Assembly (NCBI RefSeq): GCF_965184065.1 | Contig: NZ_OZ239098.1 | Source of the DNA: Methylopumilus sp026399645 | Lineage (GTDB): Bacteria > Pseudomonadota > Gammaproteobacteria > Burkholderiales > Methylophilaceae | DNA length: 64,000 nt | Reading direction: 5' to 3' (one strand) | In this document: one piece after another, positions 44,696 to 52,108 of the stretch | Layout: every line of letters starts with the position of its first letter | How positions within the stretch are numbered: the first letter of the stretch is position 1 | Notes under the pieces: model-generated | What the model saw: the letters and a program-made list of their open reading frames with translations, nothing else | Told to the model about the DNA's origin: nothing | Database searches by the model: none | Translations under genes and position numbers: made by a program

Positions 44696-45100
44696 ATGGA
44701 ATTTGATCAAAAAGAAGAAACGCCTTTTAATATCCCTGAAAAAAAGAAGACAGACAAAAAAACATTGGCTGTTTATATTGGGGCGGGAGTGATAACGATC
44801 AGTTCGCTCATTTTTGGTTATGCAAACTACCAGGCGACTTATTTCAAGGACATGGAAATTAAAAATCTTAAAACACAGTTAGAGGATGCCAACACTAAAT
44901 TACAGCGGATTGATGTACTTGAAACTCAAGTTAGGGAATTGGAAGTGTCCTTGGCTGCTAAAAGTGCAGTTAAACCAGCTGCAGTTAAAAAAACAAAAGT
45001 ATTACTGAAAAAAGAGACTAAAAAATTAGCGCCTGCTAAGAAGGCGATCAAGAAAACAAAACTGGTTAAATCGAAAGAAAAGAAGCCACTAAAAAAATAA
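44696..45100 (+). CDS. Membrane-anchored coiled-coil protein with Lys/Ala-rich tail
   Basis: A 134-residue protein in three parts: a cytoplasmic-looking N-terminus with a basic cluster (KKKTDKK), one helix (about 27-47, YIGAGVITISSLIFGYANY), a coiled-coil segment (about 53-90, KNLKTQLEDANTKLQRIDVLETQVRELEV) and a tail of about 40 residues made almost only of Lys, Ala, Val, Thr and Pro. The positive-inside rule places the N-terminus inside, so the tail would face the periplasm. No family was recognised. A second protein of the same architecture lies at 47938-48261 on the other strand. Confidence 0.7.
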   Translation: MEFDQKEETPFNIPEKKKTDKKTLAVYIGAGVITISSLIFGYANYQATYFKDMEIKNLKTQLEDANTKLQRIDVLETQVRELEVSLAAKSAVKPAAVKKTKVLLKKETKKLAPAKKAIKKTKLVKSKEKKPLKK

Positions 45101-45115
45101 AGTTATTAAAGTCGG

Positions 45116-45138
45116 CCCGTAAAAAAACTTTTTACGGG
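45116..45138. repeat. Perfect 10-base hairpin after the Lys-rich protein gene
   Basis: CCCGTAAAAA, loop AAC, TTTTTACGGG. It is 16 bases after the stop codon of the plus-strand gene but has no U-run on either side, so it is a weak terminator candidate at best; it could be an RNA-stability hairpin. Confidence 0.55.
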
Positions 45139-45178
45139 GCACTGAAAAAGGCTATGCCAATTACTCTTTTTATAGCGG

Positions 45179-45505
45179 CTAGGTAATTTTATTTTTTGTA
45201 GGTTTTCTTACTAAAGTTTTTTTAGGTTCATCACCTAAATGAAGATCAACACCTTTCACTAAATTCTTAAATTCATTCGTATAGGTAATTTTTTTATCTT
45301 GAGGTGGTCTGCCATAAAGTGAAATGGCAGAAAAAATAATGGTATATAAAAGAATCACTGTCACAACAACCGTAGTCTCAAAAAAATAATCACGTACTAG
45401 GGTCAAAACAGGATCTAACCAGACCCAGCCTTGCTTAACTTGGTACTCAAGATTGTCTACCCAAACCAATTGAATGGCATGTAAATATTCAAATAAAGCC
45501 GTCAT
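45179..45505 (-). CDS. Single-pass membrane protein of unknown function
   Basis: A 108-residue protein with one long hydrophobic helix at about residues 43-65 (TTVVVTVILLYTIIFSAISLYG), a tryptophan-containing N-terminal part (about 1-40) and a basic C-terminal tail (KKTLVRKPTKNK). No signal peptide cleavage site. By the positive-inside rule the C-terminus is cytoplasmic. It is convergent to the Lys-rich gene and divergent from ugd. No family was recognised. Presence of an ATG with purine-rich AGGAG upstream (spacer about 6) supports the start at 45505. Confidence 0.6.
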   Translation of the reverse strand: MTALFEYLHAIQLVWVDNLEYQVKQGWVWLDPVLTLVRDYFFETTVVVTVILLYTIIFSAISLYGRPPQDKKITYTNEFKNLVKGVDLHLGDEPKKTLVRKPTKNKIT

Positions 45506-45611
45506 GATGAACTCCTCTTATATTCTTTAAATTATAAGTGAATTCCGTGTCTAGAAAAGACAAGCCTTTAACAAAAGAGGTAAAATATAGTTTTAAATAC
45601 AACGAATTATT

Positions 45612-46934
45612 ATGAAAATTACTGTTGTTGGTACAGGATATGTAGGTTTAGTGGGTGCTGCATGTTTAGCCGAGGTGGGTAATCACGTTTTAGGTCTTGA
45701 CGTAAATGCAGAAAAAATTCGTATTCTAAAAGAAGGTGGTATTCCTATTCACGAGCCAGGCCTTTTAGAAATTGTTCGTCGTAATGTTGAAAATGGTCGT
45801 CTTTCTTTCACCACCAATGTCGAAGAAGCGGTAGGCTTTGGTGAAGTCCAATTCATAGCCGTTGGCACTCCTCCCGATGAAGATGGTTCTGCTGATCTGC
45901 AATATGTGACAGAAGCTGCCCGTAATATTGGTCGCTTTATGAATTCAGCCAAAGTGATTGTAGATAAATCAACCGTTCCAATTGGAACAGGGGACATGGT
46001 CAAAGCGGCAGTAGCTGAAGAACTAAAGAAAAGAAATGTCGATATTCATTACAGTGTCGTTTCTAACCCGGAATTCTTAAAAGAAGGCGCTGCAGTTGAA
46101 GATTTTATGCGCCCTGATCGAATTATCATTGGGACTGAAGACCCAAAAGCGATTGAAGTTATGAAACAAGTTTATGCTCCCTTTCAAAGAAATCACGAAA
46201 GGCTTGTGGTCACCAACCTTAGAAGTGCTGAGCTTATTAAATATGCAGCTAATTCAATGTTAGCTACTCGCATTAGTTTTATGAACGAATTGGCTAACTT
46301 AGCTGAAATTGTGGGCGCTGATATCGAAATGGTGAGACAAGGTATAGGTTCTGATCCACGTATTGGTTATCACTTTTTATATCCGGGGTGTGGTTATGGC
46401 GGTTCATGTTTTCCAAAAGATGTGAAGGCTTTAATCAAAACTGCTAAAGATGTTGCTGGTTTCGATTTGAAATTACTTAAAGCAGTTGAAGAGGTGAATG
46501 ACCTTCAAAAATTTGTATTGCCTAAAAAAATTAAAAAGCAATTTGGTGAAGATTTAAAAGGCAAACATTTTGCATTATGGGGTTTGGCTTTTAAACCTAA
46601 CACCGATGATATGCGAGAAGCTTCAAGTCGTATACTGATTAATGAATTGATCAAAGCAGGAGCCTCGATCACAGCTTACGATCCTGTAGCGATGGATGAA
46701 GGAAAGCGTATTTTTAAAGATGAAAAACATTTAACTTTTACTGATACACAAGATGAGGCACTTAAAAATGCGGATGCGCTTATCATTGTCACAGAATGGA
46801 CAGAATTTAGAAGTCCAGATTTTGCATTAATTAAATCTTCACTAAAATCTCCCATGATTTTTGATGGTAGAAATCTTTATGATCCAAAAGCTGTTCGAGC
46901 ACTTGGATTTAATTACTATCCTATTGGACGTTAA
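45612..46934 (+). CDS. ugd: UDP-glucose 6-dehydrogenase
   Basis: Oxidises UDP-glucose twice to UDP-glucuronate with NAD+. The 440-residue protein has the NAD-binding start KITVVGTGYVGLVGAACLAEVG and the catalytic cysteine Cys266 in GYGGSCFPKDV, with the C-terminal domain ALWGLAFKPNTDDMREASS. Its stop is directly followed by the ATG of the epimerase, so both are in one transcript and make UDP-glucuronate and then UDP-galacturonate for LPS or capsule. Confidence 0.96.
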   Translation: MKITVVGTGYVGLVGAACLAEVGNHVLGLDVNAEKIRILKEGGIPIHEPGLLEIVRRNVENGRLSFTTNVEEAVGFGEVQFIAVGTPPDEDGSADLQYVTEAARNIGRFMNSAKVIVDKSTVPIGTGDMVKAAVAEELKKRNVDIHYSVVSNPEFLKEGAAVEDFMRPDRIIIGTEDPKAIEVMKQVYAPFQRNHERLVVTNLRSAELIKYAANSMLATRISFMNELANLAEIVGADIEMVRQGIGSDPRIGYHFLYPGCGYGGSCFPKDVKALIKTAKDVAGFDLKLLKAVEEVNDLQKFVLPKKIKKQFGEDLKGKHFALWGLAFKPNTDDMREASSRILINELIKAGASITAYDPVAMDEGKRIFKDEKHLTFTDTQDEALKNADALIIVTEWTEFRSPDFALIKSSLKSPMIFDGRNLYDPKAVRALGFNYYPIGR

Positions 46935-47936
46935 ATGAAAATCTTGGTGACAGGTGTAGCCGGTTTTATTGGCATGCATTGCGCCAAAAAACTTCTTGAT
47001 GATGGTCATGAGATTATTGGTATCGATAATCTGAATGACTATTACGATGTGGCTTTAAAAAATGATCGGCTTAAAATATTAAAAAGTTATAAGCATTTTC
47101 GTTTTCTAAAGCTTGATATTAAAGACCAAAAAGACGTTCTTAATCTTTTTAAAAAAGAAATACCTCAACGAGTTCTTCATCTTGCAGCACAAGCAGGCGT
47201 GCGTTACTCCATTCAAAATCCGCATGTTTACATTGATTCCAACATACAAGGATTTATTAATATATTAGAAGGTTGTCGCACAATTAAAGCTGAACATCTT
47301 GTCTTTGCAAGTAGTTCGAGTGTATATGGTGGAAACGAGAAAGTGCCATTCAGCGAACACGACAATGTAGATCATCCAATAAGTCTCTACGCTGCGACTA
47401 AAAAAGCCAATGAACTCATGGCCCATACTTATAGTCATCTTTATCAAATTCCTACAACAGGTTTACGTTTTTTTACGGTGTATGGTCCATGGGGAAGGCC
47501 TGATATGTCACCTATATTATTCACGAAAGCTATTTTAGCTAATGAGCCTATTCAGGTATTTAATCATGGCGATATGATGCGTGACTTTACTTATATTGAC
47601 GACATCATAGTATCTGTCAAAGAAACATTATTTAAGTCTGCAACACCTAGTACCAATTTTGATTCGAAAAATCCTGATCCAGCTTCAAGTCATGCACCTT
47701 ATCGTATTTTTAATATCGGCAATAGTCGGCCCCTGCCCTTGATGCACTTCATTGAAACACTTGAGGATGCTTTAGGTAAAAAAGCAATTATGAAAATGAT
47801 GGATATGCAAGCAGGGGATGTCAAAGAAACTTCAGCAGATACCTCGGAACTTAATCGTTGGGTCAATTTCAAACCTAACACCTCCATCAAAGAAGGCGTT
47901 AAGCAATTTGTTGACTGGTATAAAACCTACTACTAA
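46935..47936 (+). CDS. UDP-glucuronate 4-epimerase (CapI-like)
   Basis: A 333-residue NAD-dependent epimerase of the extended SDR family. It has GVAGFIGMHCAKKL with GxxGxxG, catalytic SSSSVYG and YAATKKANE (Tyr and Lys), and NDYYDVALKNDRLKIL, a segment characteristic of the CapI/GAE group that interconverts UDP-glucuronate and UDP-galacturonate. Its place directly behind ugd fits that role. Other UDP-sugar epimerase specificities remain possible. Its last base is 1 base from the end of the convergent Lys-rich gene. Confidence 0.9.
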   Translation: MKILVTGVAGFIGMHCAKKLLDDGHEIIGIDNLNDYYDVALKNDRLKILKSYKHFRFLKLDIKDQKDVLNLFKKEIPQRVLHLAAQAGVRYSIQNPHVYIDSNIQGFINILEGCRTIKAEHLVFASSSSVYGGNEKVPFSEHDNVDHPISLYAATKKANELMAHTYSHLYQIPTTGLRFFTVYGPWGRPDMSPILFTKAILANEPIQVFNHGDMMRDFTYIDDIIVSVKETLFKSATPSTNFDSKNPDPASSHAPYRIFNIGNSRPLPLMHFIETLEDALGKKAIMKMMDMQAGDVKETSADTSELNRWVNFKPNTSIKEGVKQFVDWYKTYY

Positions 47937-47937
47937 G

Positions 47938-48261
47938 TTATTTCTTTTTAGAAGCCTTATGCGCTTTATGAGCTTTTTTATTAGTCTTAGTTTTAGCTGA
48001 AGCTTTAGCTTTTGCAGTCGCTTTTGTTTTTGTCGCTAATTTTGTTTCTAAATTTTTCACTTCCATTTGAAGCGCTTTATTTTGATTGATCAGCTCTTCA
48101 TTTTGAGCTGCCTGATCAGTTAATACTGCCACTTGATTTTGTAATGCTTTAATTTCACTTGCTTGACCGGTAATTTTATCTTGTGCATTGTAAGCCACGA
48201 ATAATGAGCCTACTACGATAACGCCAGCGACTACATACTGCACAATTGTTTTAGTTTCCAT
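47938..48261 (-). CDS. Membrane-anchored coiled-coil protein with histone H1-like tail
   Basis: A 107-residue protein in the same three-part layout as the one at 44696-45100: an N-terminal helix (about 5-26, TIVQYVVAGVIVVGSLFVAYNA), a coiled-coil segment of about 45 residues (EIKALQNQVAVLTDQAAQNEEL and so on) and a C-terminal tail of about 35 residues of Lys, Ala, Thr and Ser (KATAKAKASAKTKTNKKAHK) resembling histone H1 tails. An AAGGA site lies 11 bases before the ATG. Whether the tail faces the cytoplasm or periplasm is unclear. It is convergent with the epimerase gene. Confidence 0.72.
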   Translation of the reverse strand: METKTIVQYVVAGVIVVGSLFVAYNAQDKITGQASEIKALQNQVAVLTDQAAQNEELINQNKALQMEVKNLETKLATKTKATAKAKASAKTKTNKKAHKAHKASKKK

Positions 48262-48377
48262 TTAAATTAATGTCCTTTTTGATGTAAATAAACTTCTAGT
48301 TAATATTTTATCCTTTTTACGAAAAGACTTTAAGTTATATTTTTAATATTTTCTATAGGTGACATATTAAGTTTTCA

Positions 48378-50210
48378 TTACTCAACCGTGACAGACTTTG
48401 CTAGGTTACGAGGTTTATCTACATCTGTACCTTTAATAAGTGCGACATGATAAGCCAATAACTGAACTGGAATAGAGTGAATAATCGGAGACAATACGCC
48501 AGTATGTCTTGGCGTTCTGATCACACGAACACCAGGACTTTCCGAAAAATGGCTGTCAGCATCTGCGAACACAAAAATTTCACCGCCGCGCGCTTTGACT
48601 TCCTGCATATTAGATTTTACTTTTTCGAGCAAATTGTCGTTTGGTGCAATCACTACGACTGGCATATCATGATCCACCAAGGCTAAGGGTCCATGCTTTA
48701 ATTCGCCTGCAGGATAAGCTTCTGCATGAATATATGAAATCTCTTTTAATTTCAGCGCTCCTTCCATAGCAATCGGGTAATGAATACCTCGACCCAGGAA
48801 TAGTGCATGGTGTTTATCAGCAAATAACTTTGCCCACTCTTTAATTTGCGGTTCTAAGTTAAGCGCTTGTTGGATGCTACCTGGTAAATGTCTTAAACTT
48901 TCTAGATAATTTTTTTCTTCTGTCTTGTTAATAAGCTTTTTAAAAGTAGCAATCGCCACAGCTAAACTAAAAAGGGATACCAGTTGTGTTGTAAAAGCTT
49001 TAGTAGATGCTACGCCAATTTCTACACCTGCCCTTGTATATAGAATAAGTTTTGATGCACGCGCAATCGCACTTTCCTGCACATTACAAATTGCTAAACT
49101 TAAATGCTGACCTAAAGACTGGGCATGCTTTAAAGCTTCCATCGTATCTAAAGTTTCGCCTGACTGAGAAATAGTGAGGATCAATTGGTTGGCATTAGGT
49201 ACTGAGTCGCGATACCGATATTCGCTTGAGATTTCTACCGTGGTTGGTATTTTTGCAATACTTTCTAACCAATACTTAGCCGTGACTCCTGCGTAATAAC
49301 TTGTCCCTGCCGCCAAAATTAAAATACTATCTATTTTAGAAAATACGTCCTTTGCGTTTTGCCCGAACAAGCTTACGTCAAAATGACCTTGATCAATGAT
49401 GGCTTCAATCGTATCAGTCAAAGCGCGAGGTTGCTCATAAATTTCTTTTTGCATAAAGTGATCATATGGACCTAATTCCATGGAGGATAAAGTTACTTCA
49501 CTAATATGTGTTTTGCGTGTAATCACCTTTTTATCTTTATCAAAAATTTGAATGCCATCTTTTTTTACTTGAACAATATCACCGTCTTCAAGATAGATTA
49601 CCTTTCTAGTGACGGCTAAAAGCGCTGAAATATCTGATGCAATGAAATTTTGTGTATCTCCTAATCCTATGATAAGAGGGCAGCCTAGACGTGCACAAAT
49701 CATTTCATCAGGATTTTTAAGCGAGATCACAGCAATTGCAAATGCACCCCTTAATTCTTCACCCAGCATTTGAGTTGCTTCAAGAAGAGTTTTATTTTTA
49801 TGTTTGATAAAATAATGAATTAGATGTGCAATGACTTCCGTATCTGTTTGTGATTCAAAGTGGTAACCTAATTTTTTAAGGTGCTCACGTTTTTCTTCAT
49901 AATTTTCAATAATCCCATTGTGAACAACTGCAATCTCGCCCTCTGATACATGCGGATGTGCATTAAGTTCAGTGACACCGCCATGTGTTGCCCATCTAGT
50001 ATGACCAATACCTAAAAATCCTTCCAATTCCTGATCTTTAACCATTGCTTCAATCTCAGAAACACGTCCTACGGAACGAACTCGCTCAATGCCATTTCTT
50101 AACACTGCAATACCGGAAGAATCATAACCACGATATTCGAGACGACTTAATCCTTCGATTAAATGTGGAACGATATTTTTATTTGAAATTGCACCTACAA
50201 TGCCGCACAT
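48378..50210 (-). CDS. glmS: Glutamine-fructose-6-phosphate aminotransferase
   Basis: GlmS makes glucosamine-6-phosphate from fructose-6-phosphate and glutamine, the first step to UDP-GlcNAc for peptidoglycan and LPS. The 610-residue protein starts MCGIVGA with the nucleophile Cys2 of the glutaminase domain and carries two SIS domains (about residues 285-425 and 460-600) with SQSGETLDTMEALKHA and HAEAYPAGELKHGPLAL. It follows glmU by 12 bases. No glmS ribozyme or GlmZ-type pairing was recognised. Typical neighbour of the ATP synthase operon. Confidence 0.97.
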   Translation of the reverse strand: MCGIVGAISNKNIVPHLIEGLSRLEYRGYDSSGIAVLRNGIERVRSVGRVSEIEAMVKDQELEGFLGIGHTRWATHGGVTELNAHPHVSEGEIAVVHNGIIENYEEKREHLKKLGYHFESQTDTEVIAHLIHYFIKHKNKTLLEATQMLGEELRGAFAIAVISLKNPDEMICARLGCPLIIGLGDTQNFIASDISALLAVTRKVIYLEDGDIVQVKKDGIQIFDKDKKVITRKTHISEVTLSSMELGPYDHFMQKEIYEQPRALTDTIEAIIDQGHFDVSLFGQNAKDVFSKIDSILILAAGTSYYAGVTAKYWLESIAKIPTTVEISSEYRYRDSVPNANQLILTISQSGETLDTMEALKHAQSLGQHLSLAICNVQESAIARASKLILYTRAGVEIGVASTKAFTTQLVSLFSLAVAIATFKKLINKTEEKNYLESLRHLPGSIQQALNLEPQIKEWAKLFADKHHALFLGRGIHYPIAMEGALKLKEISYIHAEAYPAGELKHGPLALVDHDMPVVVIAPNDNLLEKVKSNMQEVKARGGEIFVFADADSHFSESPGVRVIRTPRHTGVLSPIIHSIPVQLLAYHVALIKGTDVDKPRNLAKSVTVE

Positions 50211-50222
50211 ATATTTCTCTCT

Positions 50223-51578
50223 TTATTTCTTTGTAGGTTTTTTCCAGCCAGAAATGCTGGTTTGTTTTCCACGTGACACGGTGAGATCTCCTGGTGGAGC
50301 ATCTTTAGTAATTGTCGATCCTGCTGCAATCGTAGCCCCCTTACCAATTTTAACGGGTGCTACTAATGCTGTATTTGATCCTATAAAAACATCATCCTCA
50401 ATGGTAGTCGGATGTTTATTTGCACCATCATAATTGCATGTAATAGTTCCCGCACCTATGTTGACTGATTTGCCTACAAGGCTATCGCCGACATAGCTCA
50501 AGTGATTGATGTTGGTGTGATCGTTCACTTCACTATTTTTAATTTCTACAAAATTACCAATGTGCACGTGATTTTGAAGCTGGGTACCTGGTCTTAATCT
50601 TGCAAAGGGTCCAATACGACAATGGTTCCCCACTTTACTTTCAACAATATGTGAATAGGGTTCGATCGAGGAATGGTCTCCAATGATGCTATCTTTGATA
50701 TGCGAATAAGCTGCAACTTTCACATGACTCCCCAGAACGACCTTGCCTTCAAAAATACAACCTACATCAATCGTCACATCTTGTCCTGCTGTGACTTCGC
50801 CACGGATATCAATTCGGCTCGGATCTATAATGGTGACACCCTGTTCCATCAATGTTTTTGCTGTCATAAGTTGATAGTTCCTTTCCATGGTTGCTAATTC
50901 ATATTTTGAATTAATTCCGGTAATGGATTCTTCATTATCCGCAGATTCGCTTAATACTTCAATGTTATCTTCAATGGATAGCCCTACAATATCTGTCAAA
51001 TAATATTCTTTTTGGGCGTTCTTATTGGTCAGTCTTGTAAGCCAATTTTTTAAGAGTTGATTGGGGGCGCACATAATGCCTGTATTAATTTCTTTAATAT
51101 TTTTTTGTGATTCATCACAATCTTTTTCTTCTACAATTTTTTGTATTCGGCCGTCTTTTCTTACAATTCTACCGTAGCCTTTTGGATCTTCTTTTAAGTA
51201 AGTTAAAACAGCTAAATTTTTTTGGCCTTTTATAATTAGGCGTTCAATCGTTTTTTGATCAATTAAAGGTACATCACCATATAAAATGAGCGTATTACCC
51301 CCGTCATTGATTAAAGGAACAGCTTGTTGCAAAGCATGGCCTGTACCTAATTGTTCTTTTTGCTCTACCCATTGAATATCGGGCGATGGAAATGTTTTTT
51401 TGACGAGATCGCCGCCATATCCATAAACCACCACAAGCTCTTTAGGTTTGAATGACATAGAAGCATCAATGACATAACCGAGAAGAGGTTTATGAGCAAG
51501 CGGTTGCAAGACTTTGGGTAAATCAGAACGCATTCGCGTCCCTTTGCCTGCAGCTAAAATCACAATAGATAAAGACAT
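50223..51578 (-). CDS. glmU: Bifunctional UDP-GlcNAc pyrophosphorylase / glucosamine-1-phosphate acetyltransferase
   Basis: GlmU acetylates glucosamine-1-phosphate and then transfers UMP to make UDP-GlcNAc. The 451-residue protein has the pyrophosphorylase motif AAGKGTRMRSDLPKVL at its start and a left-handed beta-helix (about 255-430) with hexapeptide repeats such as IGAGTITCNYDGANKH. A TAAAAT box ends 7 bases before the ATG at 51578 and there is no Shine-Dalgarno sequence, so the message may be leaderless. Operon order glmU-glmS, after the ATP synthase terminator. Confidence 0.97.
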   Translation of the reverse strand: MSLSIVILAAGKGTRMRSDLPKVLQPLAHKPLLGYVIDASMSFKPKELVVVYGYGGDLVKKTFPSPDIQWVEQKEQLGTGHALQQAVPLINDGGNTLILYGDVPLIDQKTIERLIIKGQKNLAVLTYLKEDPKGYGRIVRKDGRIQKIVEEKDCDESQKNIKEINTGIMCAPNQLLKNWLTRLTNKNAQKEYYLTDIVGLSIEDNIEVLSESADNEESITGINSKYELATMERNYQLMTAKTLMEQGVTIIDPSRIDIRGEVTAGQDVTIDVGCIFEGKVVLGSHVKVAAYSHIKDSIIGDHSSIEPYSHIVESKVGNHCRIGPFARLRPGTQLQNHVHIGNFVEIKNSEVNDHTNINHLSYVGDSLVGKSVNIGAGTITCNYDGANKHPTTIEDDVFIGSNTALVAPVKIGKGATIAAGSTITKDAPPGDLTVSRGKQTSISGWKKPTKK

Positions 51579-51585
51579 CTTTGCT

Positions 51586-51591
51586 ATTTTA
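51586..51591 (-). promoter_or_regulatory. -10 box TAAAAT seven bases before the glmU start
   Basis: TAAAAT on the minus strand, then AGCAAAG, then ATG. Transcription 7-8 bases after the box would begin at the A of the start codon or one base before. It lies between the atp terminator and glmU. No convincing -35 box. Confidence 0.45.
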
Positions 51592-51616
51592 TCGTCTATT
51601 TGTGATCAGATGACAT

Positions 51617-51643
51617 AAAAAAAGCAGCTTAAAAGCTGCTTTT
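51617..51643 (-). terminator. Rho-independent terminator of the ATP synthase operon
   Basis: Stem AAAAGCAGCTT (51620-51630) with AA loop and its complement (51633-51643). In the minus direction the stem is followed by seven T, about 23 bases after the atpC stop. The stem core GCAGC is the same as that of the terminator at 15158-15189. Confidence 0.88.
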
Positions 51644-51666
51644 AATAGTTTTGTAAGCTTTGTAAT

Positions 51667-52089
51667 TTAATGTTTTTGGCGTAGTTTTTGAATCGCTTGA
51701 ATTTGAGCAATCGCTTCAGCTAATTCAGCTTGCGCTTTTGCATAATCCACATCGGATGATCGATTTTTCATTGCTTCTTCAGCCGCTTTTTTAGCTGCAT
51801 TCGCTTGCGCCTCATCAAGATCATGACCACGAATCGCTGTATCCGCTAACACAGTTACTACCCCTGGTTGCACTTCTAAAATACCGCCTGAAATATAAAT
51901 GAGTTGTTCTTCATTTTTATCCGCTAATTTGATGCGCAACGCGCCTGGTTTAATCGATGTAATCATCGGTGCATGATGCGGATAAATACCCACTTCACCC
52001 ATTTGTGCGGGTGCTGCTATAAATTCAGCTTCTCCTGAAAAAATAGATTCTTCAGCGCTTACTACATCAATATGAACCGTTGCAACCAT
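51667..52089 (-). CDS. atpC: ATP synthase epsilon subunit
   Basis: Epsilon subunit of the F1 part, coupling rotor to catalysis and regulating ATPase activity. The 140-residue protein has the N-terminal beta sandwich (EAEFIAAPAQMGEVGIYPHHAPM, an EFIVVPG-type segment) and a C-terminal alpha hairpin rich in Ala and Gln (about 88-135). It is the last gene of the operon and precedes the terminator at 51617-51643. Order I-B-E-F-H-A-G-D-C is the common bacterial arrangement. Confidence 0.96.
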   Translation of the reverse strand: MVATVHIDVVSAEESIFSGEAEFIAAPAQMGEVGIYPHHAPMITSIKPGALRIKLADKNEEQLIYISGGILEVQPGVVTVLADTAIRGHDLDEAQANAAKKAAEEAMKNRSSDVDYAKAQAELAEAIAQIQAIQKLRQKH

Positions 52090-52108
52090 GTCATTTTTAC
52101 CTAATCAA

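Noticed and set aside
50262..50280. Third parS-like sequence around CACGTG at 50270-50275 inside glmU
   Set aside because: Only about half of the flanking positions match the consensus on each side, and the core CACGTG is short enough to occur by chance.
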